Assembly: GCF_002934625.1 (NCBI RefSeq) | Contig: NZ_PTJD01000011.1 | Location: 62,001 to 126,000, forward strand | DNA from: Kineococcus xinjiangensis | Lineage (GTDB): Bacteria; Actinomycetota; Actinomycetes; Actinomycetales; Kineococcaceae | DNA: 64,000 nucleotides | Direction of reading: 5' to 3' | In this document: piece after piece, positions 48,298 to 58,322 of the stretch | How the letters are laid out: the number at the start of each line of letters is the position of its first letter | Position numbering within the stretch: the first letter of the stretch is position 1 | Notes under the pieces: generated by a model | Seen by the model: only the letters and a program-made list of their open reading frames with translations | The model's database searches: none | What the model was told of the DNA's origin: nothing | Translations under genes and position numbers: made by a program

Positions 48298-50580
48298 ATG
48301 CCCTCCCACCCCAGCCCCGCCGCACCCGCGCGCCGGGCGCCGGCCCTGCTCCGCAGGGGCACCTGCGGAGCCACCCTCGCGGCGCTCGCACTGACGCTGC
48401 TCGCAGCGCCCGGCCCCGCAGCCGCCGCACCGGAGGCGCCCGACGACGGCCTCGTCGTGGAGTACGAGCTCGACGAGACCGGGGGCACCACCGTCGCCGA
48501 CACCTCCGGCAACGGCCGCCACGGCACCGTCAGCGGCGACGCCACCTGGCTGGGCGGGGACGGGCTGGCCCTCGGCGGCGTCAACGGCCACGTCCGGCTG
48601 CCGAACGACGTCCTGCGCGGGCTGAGCGACATCACCGTCTCCACCGAGGTGCGGATCGACCGCGACCAGCCGGGCCCGTACTTCATCTGGGGCCTGGGCA
48701 ACACGACCGACTGGTACGGCGACGGCTACCTGTTCACGACCGGGAACTCGTACCGCACGTCCATCGCCACGGGGAACTGGTCCACGGAGCAGACCGTCAG
48801 CGCCGGGCGGGACCTGGCGCGCGAGACCTGGAAGACGCTGACCTACACCCTCAGCGACGGCACGGCCGTGCTCTACGAGGACGGCGTGGAGGTCGGGCGG
48901 CAGAGCGGCATCACCATCACCCCCGGCATGATCGGCGGCGGGCGCACCACGGCGAACTACCTCGGGCGGTCGAACTACACCCCGGACAAGCACCTCAAGG
49001 GCCAGGTCCGCGACTTCCGCATCTACGACCGGGCGCTGTCCTCGGACGAGGTGCGCCGCCTCGGGCCGCTCAGCGACGAGGAGCGCGTCGCGGGCGACCT
49101 CGCGGCACTCGACCTGGGGAACACCTCCGCCGTCACCGGGAACCTCGGCCTGCCCGCGACGGGCGCGAACGGCACCCGGCTGACGTGGGCGTCCAGCGAC
49201 CCGGCGGTGGTCTCCACCACCGGGGCGGTGACCCGCCCGCGCCACGGCGCCGGCGACGCCACCGTCACCCTCACCGTCACCTCCACCATCGGCACGACCT
49301 CCTCGAGCAGGAGCTTCACCGTGCGGGTCCTGCAGAACATCAGCGACGAGCAGAAGGTCCGCGAGGCCGCGGCCGACCTCGTGGTGTGGGACGCCGCGGC
49401 GGTGCGCGGGAACCTCACCCTGCCCACGACGGGCCTGCACGGCACGAGCATCCGGTGGGAGTCCGGCGACCCCGGCGTCGTCACCACCACCGGCGAGGTG
49501 CGGCGCCCCGCCGCCGGCCGGGAGCGGGTGCGGCTGAACCTGCACGCCTTCGTCAGCCTCGGCAAGACGAAGGTGAAGCGCACGTTCCGCGTCACGGTCC
49601 TGCCCCTGCCGAAGCAGGAGCCGATGGAGGGCTACGCGTTCGCCTACTTCGCGGGTGAGGGCTACGCCGACGGGGAGCAGGTGTACTTCGCCGCCAGCCG
49701 CGGCAACGACGCGCTGCACTGGGACGAGCTCAACGGCGGCGAGCCGGTCCTGCGGTCGACGTTCGGCGACCAGGGGGTGCGCGACCCGTTCATCATCCGC
49801 TCCCCCGAGGGCGACAAGTTCTACCTCATCGCCACCGACCTGAAGATCCACGGCAACGGCAACTGGGACGCCGCCCAGCGCACCGGCTCCAAGCACATCG
49901 AGGTCTGGGAGTCGACCGACCTCGTGAACTGGTCCGAGCAGCGCCACGTGCGGGTGGCGCCGGACACGGCGGGCAACACGTGGGCACCGGAGGCGTACTA
50001 CGACGACCGGATCGGCGCGTACGTGGTGTTCTGGGCGTCGAAGCTGTACGCCGCGGACGACCCGAACCACACCGGCAACACCCACAACCGCATGGTGTAC
50101 GTGACGACCCGGGACTTCCGGACGTTCTCCGAGCCGAAGGTCTGGATCGACCCCGGGTACTCGGTCATCGACTCCACCGTCATCAAGCACGGCGACACCT
50201 ACCACCGCATCACCAAGGACGAGCGCAGCGCCGCACCGGACGCCCCGTGCGGCAAGTTCCTGGTGCAGGAGAAGTCGACCGACCTGCTCGACACGTCGTG
50301 GGACTTCGTCTCGGAGTGCATCGGCAAGTCCGTGCCGGGCAACCCGGGCGTCCGTCAGGGTGAGGGCCCGACGGTGTTCAAGTCGAACACCGAGGACAAG
50401 TGGTACCTGTTCATCGACGAGTTCGGCGGCCGGGGCTACGTGCCCTTCGAGACGACCGACCTCGACTCCGGGACGTGGACGCTCGCGAGCGACTACCAGC
50501 TCCCCAGCAGGCCCCGCCACGGCACCGTCGTGCCCGTGACGAAGGCCGAGCTCGAGCGGCTGCGCGCCGCCCTGGGCTGA
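48298..50580 (+). CDS. Secreted LamG-Ig-GH43 multidomain glycosidase
   Basis: 760 residues. Signal peptide with cleavage near AAA-AP (about 44). LamG/concanavalin-like domain (about 50-215, ending FRIYDRALSSDEVRRL). Two atrophied bacterial Ig-like domains (about 220-315 and 320-425; TWASSDPAVVSTTGAVTRP and RWESGDPGVVTTTGEVRRP). GH43 domain (about 435-750) with probable triad Asp near 495 (VRDPFII), Asp near 622 (VIDSTVI) and Glu near 688 (GEGPTVF). Exported; likely arabinosidase or xylosidase. Shares an operator-like site with the other GH43 gene. ATG start. Confidence 0.9.
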   Translation: MPSHPSPAAPARRAPALLRRGTCGATLAALALTLLAAPGPAAAAPEAPDDGLVVEYELDETGGTTVADTSGNGRHGTVSGDATWLGGDGLALGGVNGHVRLPNDVLRGLSDITVSTEVRIDRDQPGPYFIWGLGNTTDWYGDGYLFTTGNSYRTSIATGNWSTEQTVSAGRDLARETWKTLTYTLSDGTAVLYEDGVEVGRQSGITITPGMIGGGRTTANYLGRSNYTPDKHLKGQVRDFRIYDRALSSDEVRRLGPLSDEERVAGDLAALDLGNTSAVTGNLGLPATGANGTRLTWASSDPAVVSTTGAVTRPRHGAGDATVTLTVTSTIGTTSSSRSFTVRVLQNISDEQKVREAAADLVVWDAAAVRGNLTLPTTGLHGTSIRWESGDPGVVTTTGEVRRPAAGRERVRLNLHAFVSLGKTKVKRTFRVTVLPLPKQEPMEGYAFAYFAGEGYADGEQVYFAASRGNDALHWDELNGGEPVLRSTFGDQGVRDPFIIRSPEGDKFYLIATDLKIHGNGNWDAAQRTGSKHIEVWESTDLVNWSEQRHVRVAPDTAGNTWAPEAYYDDRIGAYVVFWASKLYAADDPNHTGNTHNRMVYVTTRDFRTFSEPKVWIDPGYSVIDSTVIKHGDTYHRITKDERSAAPDAPCGKFLVQEKSTDLLDTSWDFVSECIGKSVPGNPGVRQGEGPTVFKSNTEDKWYLFIDEFGGRGYVPFETTDLDSGTWTLASDYQLPSRPRHGTVVPVTKAELERLRAALG

Positions 50581-50596
50581 CCCCGCCCGCACAGCA

Positions 50597-50632
50597 CGGG
50601 GGCCGTGCCGCGATCGCGCGGCACGGCCCCCG
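50597..50632 (+). terminator. Strong intrinsic terminator after GH43 gene
   Basis: Perfect 16-base arms (CGGGGGCCGTGCCGCG) with loop ATCG, 16 bases after the stop. Confidence 0.88.
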
Positions 50633-50643
50633 TCGCGTCCGGC

Positions 50644-50697
50644 GTCAGGACACCGGCGTCAGGACACCAGCGTCAGGACACCGGAGTCAGGACGTCC
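50644..50697. repeat. 14-bp tandem repeat over the serS stop codon
   Basis: Nearly four copies of GTCAGGACACCGGC; the serS stop lies in the third. The last residues of SerS are encoded by the repeat. Confidence 0.85.
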
Positions 50698-51953
50698 AGC
50701 CCCAGGAACGGGCGCAGCGCCTCCGGAACCCGGACGGAACCGTCGGGGAGCTGGTGGTTCTCCAGGATCGCCACCAGCCAGCGCGTCGTCGCGAGCGTGC
50801 CGTTCAGGGTGGCGACCGGCCGCGTCCCGGCGGCGTCCTCGCCGGGGACCCGCTCCCGCACGTTCAGCCGCCGCGCCTGGAACGTCGTGCAGTTCGACGT
50901 CGACGACAGCTCCCGGTACGCCCCCTGCGACGGGATCCACGCCTCGCAGTCGTACTTGCGGGCGGCCGAGGACCCCAGGTCGCCCGCCGCGGTGTCGATG
51001 ACCCGGTAGGGCACCTCCACCGCCGCGAGCATCTCCTCCTCCCACGCCAGCAGCCGCGCGTGCTCCTCGGCGGCGTCCTCGACGCGGCAGAAGGAGAACA
51101 TCTCCACCTTGTGGAACTGGTGGACGCGGATGATGCCGCGGGTGTCCTTGCCGTGGGAGCCGGCCTCGCGCCGGTAGCAGGCCGACCAGCCGGCGTAGCG
51201 GCGCGGACCGGCGGACAGGTCGACGATCTCGTCGGCGTGGTAGCCGGCGAGCGCGACCTCCGAGGTGCCGGTCAGGTAGAGGTCGTCGGCCTCCAGCCGG
51301 TAGATCTCGCTGGCGTGGGCGCCGAGGAAGCCGGTGCCGGCCATGACCTCCGGCTTCACGAGCGTCGGCGTGATCATGGGGGTGAAGCCGGCTGCGACGG
51401 CCTTGGAGACGGCCAGGTTCAGCATCGCCAGCTCCAGGCGGGCGCCGACGCCGGTGAGGAAGTAGAAGCGGGAGCCGGAGACCTTCGCGCCGCGGGCGGT
51501 GTCGATCGCCGCGAGCGCCTCGCCGAGCTCCAGGTGGTCGCGCCAGCGCTCGAGCCCCTCGGGCAGCTCGGGCACCCGCCCGACGTGGCGCAGCACCACG
51601 TAGTCGTCCTCCCCGCCGGCGGGGACGCCCTCCTCGACGACGTTGGGGATGCGGCGCAGCAGCTCCTCGAACTCCACCGCCGCCGCGTCGGAGGCGGCCT
51701 GCGCGGCCTTGACGCGCTCGGCGAGCTCCTTGACCGCGGCCAGCAGGGCCTGCTTCTCGTCCCCCTTCGCCTTCGCGACGTCCTTGCCGCGGCTCTTCTG
51801 CTCGGCACGCAGCCGCTCGAACTCGGCGATGGTCTCGCGACGGCGCACGTCGGCGGCGAGCACCGCGTCGACGACTCCCTCGTCCTCACCGCGGGCGCGC
51901 TGGCTGGCGCGGACCGCGTCCGGGTTGTCCCTCAGCAGGCGCAGGTCGATCAC
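50673..51953 (-). CDS. serS: Seryl-tRNA synthetase
   Basis: 426 residues, expected length. N-terminal coiled-coil arm (about 30-100), class II motif 2 ([28 protein letters not shown]) and motif 3 ([19 protein letters not shown]), [10 protein letters not shown] for serine recognition. Charges tRNA-Ser. GTG start. C-terminus seems shaped by a 14-bp tandem repeat. Convergent with the GH43 gene, upstream of nothing else on the strand. Confidence 0.97.
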   Translation of the reverse strand: MIDLRLLRDNPDAVRASQRARGEDEGVVDAVLAADVRRRETIAEFERLRAEQKSRGKDVAKAKGDEKQALLAAVKELAERVKAAQAASDAAAVEFEELLRRIPNVVEEGVPAGGEDDYVVLRHVGRVPELPEGLERWRDHLELGEALAAIDTARGAKVSGSRFYFLTGVGARLELAMLNLAVSKAVAAGFTPMITPTLVKPEVMAGTGFLGAHASEIYRLEADDLYLTGTSEVALAGYHADEIVDLSAGPRRYAGWSACYRREAGSHGKDTRGIIRVHQFHKVEMFSFCRVEDAAEEHARLLAWEEEMLAAVEVPYRVIDTAAGDLGSSAARKYDCEAWIPSQGAYRELSSTSNCTTFQARRLNVRERVPGEDAAGTRPVATLNGTLATTRWLVAILENHQLPDGSVRVPEALRPFLGLDVLTPVS

Positions 51954-51962
51954 CCGACGACC

Positions 51963-53459
51963 CTACCGAGTCACCGCCTCGCGGTCGGGGCTCGAGGAGG
52001 GCACCGCGGCGACGACGGTGCACGCCCGCCCGGCGTGCTTGGCGGCGTACAGGGCCTCGTCGGCGCGCCGCATCGCGTCCGCCGGCTCCTCACCGTCCGC
52101 CAGGACCGTGACGCCGATGGAGCAGGTCTGCCCCCGCGGAACCGCCTCGTGCACCGCGGACAGGTGCACCGCGGCCCGCTCGGCGTCGAGTCCGGGCAGC
52201 AGCACCGCGAACTCCTCCCCGCCCCAGCGCGCCAGGGTCACACCCCGTCCCAGCGCCGCCGTCCACGCGACGGCGGCCTCGCGCAGCAGGTCGTCGCCCG
52301 CGTCGTGGCCGAAGCTGTCGTTGAACCGCTTGAAGTGGTCCAGGTCCAGCAGCGCCACCGCCAGCGGGGTGCCGTCCACCCGCGCGGCGGCGCTCGCCCG
52401 GGCCACGTGGAAGTCCCAGGTGCGGCGGTTCGCCAGCCCGGTGAGGGCGTCCGTGCGGGCCTGCACCGCCAGCTGCGCCGCCTGCTGCCGCAGCTGGCCC
52501 AGCAGGTCGTTCGTCCGCAGCGACACGAGCAGCACGAGGACGAGCGCCGCGCAGCCGAGGAGGACCGGGTGGGCCCGGTGGCCGAGCAGGCCCAGCGCGG
52601 CGCTGAGCCCGGAGGGCAGGGCGGCGGCCAGCGCCAGCACGAGCAGTCGCCGCGTCGTCAGGCCCGTCGGCCGCTCCGCCGTCGGCGGGGCGGGCAGCCG
52701 CACGGCCGAGGAGCAGCAGATCGCGACGCTGATGAGGCCCCGGGAGAGCAGCCAGCCGGTGGCGGCCCACGTCGAGGGCCCCCCGCTGCCGGCGAGGCGC
52801 TCGAGGTAGGAGGCGACGTCGGCGACGACGAGCACGCCGAGGCCCGCCAGCAGCAGGTGCGCGGCCGGGGCCCGGTGCCCGGGCAGGAGCACCGTGCGCG
52901 CCAGCACGTACACGATCCCGATGTCGGCGAGGGGGTAGAGCCCGGCGACGATGCGGTCCTGCAGCGGCATGTCGCTGTCCGCGAGGAGGGGGGCGACGAA
53001 GAAGGTCCCGAGCACCGCGGCGCAGCTGAGCGTGACGATGGCCGCGTCGAGGAGCGCCGCGCGACCACTGCGCCCCGTGGGCTGGCGCACCAGTGCCAGC
53101 ACCCCGGCCAGGAGGACGGCGTAGCCGCTGAGGAAGAGGATCTCCGGGACCAGCCGGTGCCCGACGTCGACGCCCGTGAACGCCACGATGAACGCGACCT
53201 CCGCGGTGAGGAACAGCCCCTGCGACGCGGCGAGCAGCGCCCACGGGCGGCGCCGGTCCCTCGGCAGCCGGCGCACCCCCACGACGGCGACGACGGCCAT
53301 GAGCGTCGCCACGGCCAGGTAGAGGAGGACGGCCGGCGCCACTCCCCCGAACCCGCGCACCACCGCGTAGAGCGGGACGGGCAGCAGGCAGAGCGCCGCG
53401 GCGAGCCACGGCAGGGCGGGGCCGCGGCGCCGCCCAGGCGTGGTGCCCTCATCGACCAT
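51963..53459 (-). CDS. Membrane GGDEF protein, paralogue 2
   Basis: 498 residues, same architecture as the 6.6-8.2 kb gene: nine hydrophobic helices (about 18-310), then GGDEF with ARTDALTGLANRRTWDF, LDLDHFKRFNDSFGHD and loop RWGGEEF. The residues at the inhibitory-site position (RGVT) are not RxxD. Both share LADSDMP/LTDSDVP in the membrane part, so they are true paralogues. Starts with ATG; lies 9 bases upstream of serS, probably co-transcribed. Confidence 0.92.
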   Translation of the reverse strand: MVDEGTTPGRRRGPALPWLAAALCLLPVPLYAVVRGFGGVAPAVLLYLAVATLMAVVAVVGVRRLPRDRRRPWALLAASQGLFLTAEVAFIVAFTGVDVGHRLVPEILFLSGYAVLLAGVLALVRQPTGRSGRAALLDAAIVTLSCAAVLGTFFVAPLLADSDMPLQDRIVAGLYPLADIGIVYVLARTVLLPGHRAPAAHLLLAGLGVLVVADVASYLERLAGSGGPSTWAATGWLLSRGLISVAICCSSAVRLPAPPTAERPTGLTTRRLLVLALAAALPSGLSAALGLLGHRAHPVLLGCAALVLVLLVSLRTNDLLGQLRQQAAQLAVQARTDALTGLANRRTWDFHVARASAAARVDGTPLAVALLDLDHFKRFNDSFGHDAGDDLLREAAVAWTAALGRGVTLARWGGEEFAVLLPGLDAERAAVHLSAVHEAVPRGQTCSIGVTVLADGEEPADAMRRADEALYAAKHAGRACTVVAAVPSSSPDREAVTR

Positions 53460-53604
53460 GCCGTCGCATCGACCGCCGCGTCAGCCTGGTTGAGCGCGGG
53501 GCGCGGTGCGGGGGCGGACACCACCGCATCGGCGCAGCGCGGGCGGGCCACCGGCGGTGACCGCCGGTCGGGCGGGACCCCCCGCCGCCGGTACCGTCGT
53601 CGTC

Positions 53605-54696
53605 GTGAGCGGAGACCCGGGGACCCTTCTGCTGCTCGGGTTCCTCGTCCTGCTCGTGGTGATCGTCGTGGTGGCGGTCGCGGACATGCGCCCCCGCACG
53701 CCCCGGACCCCGCCCCGGCCCGAGCCGATCTCGCCGCTGCCGTCCACGGGCAGGCGCCCGCAGGCCGCCGTGGTCGTCAACCCCACGAAGTTCCCGGGCG
53801 GCCTCGACACCCTGCACGCCGAGGTGGAGGCCACGTTCCTGTCCCGCGGCTGGTCCCCGCCGCTGTGGATGGAGACCACCGCCGAGGACACCGGCCGGGG
53901 CCAGACGCGCACCGCCCTGGACGCGGGGGTGGACGTCGTGCTGGCCTGCGGCGGCGACGGCACCGTCCGCGCGGTGGGTGGGGCCCTGGCCGGGACGGGG
54001 GTGCCGCTGGGCCTGCTGCCCGCCGGGACCGGCAACCTCCTCGCCCGCAACCTCGACGTGCCCGTCGCCGACCTCGGCAGGGCGCTGGACGTCACCTTCA
54101 CCGGCTCCGACCACGCGATCGACGTCGGGCGCATGCTCATCGACCGCTCCGGCCGCGACCGCGCGCCCGAGGAGCACGCCTTCCTGGTGATGGCCGGCAT
54201 GGGCTTCGACGCGGCGGTGATGATCGGGGTGGAGGAGGTGCTCAAGGCCCGCATCGGCCCGGCTGCCTACGTGCTGTCCGGCCTCCAGGCGCTGCGGGGC
54301 CCGCAGACGAAGGTCCGCATCCAGGTGGACGACCGGAAGCCGATGACCCGGCGCATGCGGGCCGTGATCGTCGGCAACTGCGGACGGCTGGTGGGTGGGG
54401 TCGCGCTCATGCCGGCGGCGCGGGTGGACGACGGCTGGCTCGACGCGGTCGTGCTGTCCCCGCGAGGGATCGTGTCCTGGGCGGCGGTGACGTGGCAGGT
54501 GGTGACAGCCGCCCGCCGCGGCCACCCGCGGGTCGAGCACCTGCGCTGCCGGCGCCTGCAGGTGGTGAGCGCCTCCCCGACGGAGGTGCAGCTGGACGGC
54601 GACCCCCTCGGCGGTGCGCGGAGGCTCGTGGTGGAGGTCGATCCGGGCGCCCTGCTGGTGCGGGTCCCCGCGGCGCCCACCGGCGTCCGGCCCTGA
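53605..54696 (+). CDS. Diacylglycerol-kinase-family protein
   Basis: 363 residues. One N-terminal TM helix (LLLLGFLVLLVVIVVVAVA). Catalytic region: VVVNPTKFPGG, LACGGDGTVRAVG, LLPAGTGNLLARNL, typical DAGK_cat/LCB5 kinases. The C-terminal part has MPAARVDDGWLDAVVLSPRG and PTEVQLDGDPLG. Phosphorylates diacylglycerol or a related lipid with ATP at the inner membrane. GTG start. Convergent with pheA. Confidence 0.93.
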   Translation: MSGDPGTLLLLGFLVLLVVIVVVAVADMRPRTPRTPPRPEPISPLPSTGRRPQAAVVVNPTKFPGGLDTLHAEVEATFLSRGWSPPLWMETTAEDTGRGQTRTALDAGVDVVLACGGDGTVRAVGGALAGTGVPLGLLPAGTGNLLARNLDVPVADLGRALDVTFTGSDHAIDVGRMLIDRSGRDRAPEEHAFLVMAGMGFDAAVMIGVEEVLKARIGPAAYVLSGLQALRGPQTKVRIQVDDRKPMTRRMRAVIVGNCGRLVGGVALMPAARVDDGWLDAVVLSPRGIVSWAAVTWQVVTAARRGHPRVEHLRCRRLQVVSASPTEVQLDGDPLGGARRLVVEVDPGALLVRVPAAPTGVRP

Positions 54697-54704
54697 CCCG
54701 CCGG

Positions 54705-55697
54705 CTAGACCGACCGGCCGGCGCGCACCCGCTGCAGCCACGACTCGGCCGCGGCGAACGCCTCCTCCCCCGGTCCGCTGCCCGTCACGGCCGGGCTGCC
54801 GGCCTGCGGGTAGCTGCCGAGGAAGCGCACCCGCTCGCAGATGCGGTGCAGGCCCATGAGCGCCTCACCCACGCGGGACTCGGCGACGTGCCCCTCGCAG
54901 TCGATGGAGAAGCTGTAGCGGCCGAGGGCGTCGCCGGTGGGGCGGGACTCGATGCGGGAGAGGTTGATGCCGCGGGTGACGAACTGCTCCAGCACCTCGA
55001 TGAGGGCACCGGGGTGGTCGGCGCGCAGGAACGCCACGAGCGACGTCTTGTCGGCGCCCGTCGGCGCAGGGATGACCGGGCGCTCCCCCGGCGCGGCGGG
55101 GCGGGCCAGGAGCACGAAGCGGGTCTCGGCGCCGCGGGTGTCGCCGATGTCCTCGGCGAGGACCTCCAGGCCGAACCGCGCCGCCGCGAGGGGGGCGCAG
55201 ACGGCCGCGTCGTAGCCGGCGGCCTCGGCGTCCACCGGCTCCGCGAGGCCCGCGGCGGCGGCGGCCGTGGACAGCGACGGCAGGTAGCGCGCCCCCTGCA
55301 GGTTGCGGTCCAGCCAGCGGCGCACCTGGGCGTGGGCGTGGGAGTGGGTGCTGACGGTCCGCACGTCCGCCAGCGCGGTGCCGGGGCGGGCCGCCAGGAC
55401 GAAGGTGACGGGGATGACGACCTCCCCGACGACCAGCAGGGGATCGCCCGCGGCCAGGCCGTCCAGGGTGGCGGAGACCCCGCCCTCCACGGAGTTCTCG
55501 ATGGGGACGACCCCGATGTCGGCCAGCCCCGAGCGGACGGCCGCGATGGTGGCGTCCACGCTCGGGTAGGGGTCGGCGGGCGCTCCGGCGGGGGCGACGG
55601 TGCGCAGCGCGGCCTCGGTGAACGTGCCGGTGGGGCCGAAGAACGCGTAGCGGGGCGGCTGGTCCGGGGAGGCGGGCGGGGACGCGTCGGTCGGCAC
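54705..55697 (-). CDS. pheA: Prephenate dehydratase
   Basis: 330 residues. Catalytic domain (about 15-210): YAFFGPTGTFTEAAL, VPIENSVEGGVSATLDGL, and DTRGAETRFVLL with the TRF motif near 190. Then ACT domain (about 220-300): LVAFLRADHPGALIEVLEQF and INLSRIESRPTG, binding Phe. Converts prephenate to phenylpyruvate. GTG start, single-function form without chorismate mutase. Longer C-terminal tail (FAAAESWLQRVRAG). Confidence 0.96.
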   Translation of the reverse strand: MPTDASPPASPDQPPRYAFFGPTGTFTEAALRTVAPAGAPADPYPSVDATIAAVRSGLADIGVVPIENSVEGGVSATLDGLAAGDPLLVVGEVVIPVTFVLAARPGTALADVRTVSTHSHAHAQVRRWLDRNLQGARYLPSLSTAAAAAGLAEPVDAEAAGYDAAVCAPLAAARFGLEVLAEDIGDTRGAETRFVLLARPAAPGERPVIPAPTGADKTSLVAFLRADHPGALIEVLEQFVTRGINLSRIESRPTGDALGRYSFSIDCEGHVAESRVGEALMGLHRICERVRFLGSYPQAGSPAVTGSGPGEEAFAAAESWLQRVRAGRSV

Positions 55698-55789
55698 GGG
55701 GGACGAGGCTAGCCGGACCTCCCGGCGGTGCCCGCAGGTTCGCGCCGCACCGGTCCCGGCCCCGGCGACGGAGCGGGGATCATGGAGCC

Positions 55790-57097
55790 ATGGCAGCGCA
55801 CCCCCACGGCCACACCCACGACCCGGCCGCGCTGCGGTCCGTCCGCGCCCCCCGGGGCGTGCGGTGGCTCCTCGGGGTGCTGGTCGTGCTGCTCCTCGCG
55901 GCGGCCCTGGCGGGGGTGGCGTCGACGTGGCCCACCGGCGCCCGCCCCGGCGCCGCCCCCACCGCCACCACCTTCGTGGGCGAGGAGGTCGTCCACGGCC
56001 GTGTCGAGGGGGTCCGGCAGGACCGCTGCCCCGGCACGTCGGAGGACCGGCTGCCCGACGGTGAGATCCCCGCCGTCGTCGACTGCCCCCATGCCGCGGT
56101 GCGCCTGAACGACGGCCCCGGGGCCGGCTCGACGGTGGAGGTGCCCGTGCCGGCCCTGATCGCCCGGGGCGGCCTCGAGCGGGGCGACGCCGTGACGCTG
56201 AGCCTGTTCCCCGCCACCGCCGGGCAACCGGCCGTCTACGCCTGGAACGACTTCGACCGCCGCTTCCCCCTGGCCCTGGCCGTGGGCCTGTTCGCCGTGC
56301 TCACGGTCGCCGTCGCGGGCCGCCGGGGGGTCGCCGCCCTCGTCGGCCTCGGTGTCGGGGGCGCCGCCGTCCTCGGCTACGTCGTGCCGTCGCTGCTGGA
56401 GGGGAACTCCCCCGTCGTGGTGGCCCTCAGCGCCTCCGTCGCGGTCATGGGCGTCGTCCTCTACACCACCCACGGCGTCTCCACCCGCACGACGGCCGCC
56501 TACCTCGGCACCGTCGCGGGGCTGGGCGCCACCGCCCTGCTGGCGCACGCCGCCGTCGACGCGACGCAGCTGCGCGGGCTGGACGACGAGGACTCCTACA
56601 CCGTCTCCCTCCTCGCCGGCGGCGTGGACCTGCGGGGCTTCGTCCTGGCCGGGGTGGTCATCGCGGCGCTCGGCAGCCTCAACGACGTCACCATCACCCA
56701 GGCGTCGGCGGTGTGGGAGGTCCGCGCCCACGACCCCGCCGCCCGCTTCGCCACGCTGCTGCGCAGCGGGATGCGGGTCGGCCGCGACCACCTGGCGTCC
56801 ACCGTCTACACCGTCGCGTTCGCCTACGCGGGCGCGGCGCTGCCCACCCTGCTGCTCATCGAGCTCTACGAGCGCCCCCTGGGACAGGTCCTCACCTCGG
56901 GCGCGGTCGCGGAGGAGGTGGTGCGCACCGTCGTGGCGGGCGCCGCCCTGGCCCTGGCGGTGCCGTTCACGACGGCGCTGGCCGCGGCCGCGATCGGGGC
57001 CGGGACGCGTGTGGAGGGCACGCGGGTGGAGGGCACGCGGGTGGACGGGGCCGCGGCGGGCCCCGGCGAGGCCCCCGGCGCCGAGGGCCTGTCCTAG
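55790..57097 (+). CDS. YibE/F-like membrane protein
   Basis: 435 residues. One TM at about 27-45, a periplasm-side beta domain (about 60-160, with Cys near 80 and 97), then about seven TM helices. YibE/F signature: AHAAVDATQLRGLDDEDSY, LAGVVIAALGSLNDVTITQASAVWEVR. Found widely in Firmicutes and actinobacteria; transport role supposed but unproven. C-terminus has a GTRVEGTRVEGTRVDG stretch coded by a 15-bp tandem repeat. ATG start. Confidence 0.92.
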   Translation: MAAHPHGHTHDPAALRSVRAPRGVRWLLGVLVVLLLAAALAGVASTWPTGARPGAAPTATTFVGEEVVHGRVEGVRQDRCPGTSEDRLPDGEIPAVVDCPHAAVRLNDGPGAGSTVEVPVPALIARGGLERGDAVTLSLFPATAGQPAVYAWNDFDRRFPLALAVGLFAVLTVAVAGRRGVAALVGLGVGGAAVLGYVVPSLLEGNSPVVVALSASVAVMGVVLYTTHGVSTRTTAAYLGTVAGLGATALLAHAAVDATQLRGLDDEDSYTVSLLAGGVDLRGFVLAGVVIAALGSLNDVTITQASAVWEVRAHDPAARFATLLRSGMRVGRDHLASTVYTVAFAYAGAALPTLLLIELYERPLGQVLTSGAVAEEVVRTVVAGAALALAVPFTTALAAAAIGAGTRVEGTRVEGTRVDGAAAGPGEAPGAEGLS

Positions 57098-57130
57098 GGT
57101 CGCCCGCATGACCGGCGCAGGTGCCCACCC

Positions 57131-58309
57131 GTGACAGCCGCCCCACCACCCGGCTGGCCGCTGCCGGTCGCGGTGCTGGACGCCGACGCCCTGGAGCACA
57201 ACGTCGAGCGGATGGCGCGCTGGTGCCGCGACCACGGCGTCCTCCTGGCCCCGCACGGGAAGACGACGATGGCCCCGGCGCTGTTCCGCCGCCAGCTCGC
57301 GGCGGGGGCCTGGGGGCTCACCACGGCGAGCGTGGCGCAGGCGCGGACGGCCCGGGCGGCCGGGGCCCGGAGGGTGCTGGTGGCCAACCTCGTCGTCGAC
57401 CCCGGCGACATCGCCTGGGCGGGCGCGCAGGTCGACGCCGACCCAGAGGTCGTGGTGCTCGTGTACGCGGACAGCACAGCGGCGGTGCGGCGGCTGGAGG
57501 AGGTGCTGCGGGCCCGCGGGCAGCAGCGCCCGCTGCCGGTGCTGGTGGAGGTCGGCTACACCGGGGGCCGCACCGGGTGCCGCGACGTGGCGTCCGCCGT
57601 GGCGGTGGCGCGGCTGGTGCGGGACAGCCCCCTGCTGCGGCTCGCGGGCGTCAGCGGCTACGAGGGGCTCATCGCCCGCCCCGACCCGGCCGCGGAGGAG
57701 GTTGCGGTGCGGGAGTTCCTCGGCACGGTGCGGCAGGCGGCGCGGGCCCTGCACGCCGCGGGGCTGTTCGAGGCGGCCGGACCGGACGGCGTCCTCGTCA
57801 GCGCGGGTGGCAGCTCGTGGTTCGACCTCGTGGTGGACGTCCTCGGCGCCGAGCCCGTCCCCGGCGCCCGCACGGTGCTGCGCAGCGGCTGCTCCCTCAC
57901 CCACGACGCCGGCACGTACCGGCGGAGCTCCCCCCTCGACGGGCGCGGGACCGGCGACGACGCGCTGCGGCAGGCCCTGCACGTGTGGGCGCACGTGCTG
58001 TCGCGCCCGGAGCCGGGCCTGGCAGTGGCGGGCTTCGGCAAGCGGCACACGGGCACCGACCGGGGGCTGCCGGTTGCGCAGCTGGTGCTCGACGCCACCG
58101 GCGCGGCGCGGGACGTGGAGGGTGCCGTCACCGTCACCGCGGTCCACGACCAGCACGCGGTGCTGCGGGTCGCGCCGGAGGACCCCCTGGCGGTGGGGGA
58201 CCTGCTGCGGGTGGGGGTCGACCACCCGTGCACGACGTTCGACCGGTGGCGGCGGCTGCCGGTGGTGCGTCAGGGCCGGGTGGTCGAGGTGGTGGAGACG
58301 GAGTTCTGA
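57131..58309 (+). CDS. D-serine dehydratase-like PLP enzyme (fold type III)
   Basis: 392 residues. Alanine-racemase-type barrel: LAPHGKTTMAP with the PLP Lys (about 42-45), VEVGYTGGRTGCRD, SAGGSSW, and the C-terminal beta domain with DHPCTTFDRW, the His-x-Cys zinc pair of D-serine dehydratases. Probably deaminates D-serine or a D-threonine-like amino acid. GTG start. 33 bases after the YibE/F gene, maybe one transcript. Confidence 0.9.
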   Translation: MTAAPPPGWPLPVAVLDADALEHNVERMARWCRDHGVLLAPHGKTTMAPALFRRQLAAGAWGLTTASVAQARTARAAGARRVLVANLVVDPGDIAWAGAQVDADPEVVVLVYADSTAAVRRLEEVLRARGQQRPLPVLVEVGYTGGRTGCRDVASAVAVARLVRDSPLLRLAGVSGYEGLIARPDPAAEEVAVREFLGTVRQAARALHAAGLFEAAGPDGVLVSAGGSSWFDLVVDVLGAEPVPGARTVLRSGCSLTHDAGTYRRSSPLDGRGTGDDALRQALHVWAHVLSRPEPGLAVAGFGKRHTGTDRGLPVAQLVLDATGAARDVEGAVTVTAVHDQHAVLRVAPEDPLAVGDLLRVGVDHPCTTFDRWRRLPVVRQGRVVEVVETEF

Positions 58310-58322
58310 GCCCCTCCCACCC

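Noticed and set aside
50644-50697. Possible CRISPR array
   Set aside because: The units are contiguous 14-mers with no spacers and no cas genes occur in the window.
50400-55712. A plus-strand open frame of about 1770 codons
   Set aside because: It runs antisense through SerS, GGDEF and PheA and shows no domain; it is a GC-skewed shadow frame.
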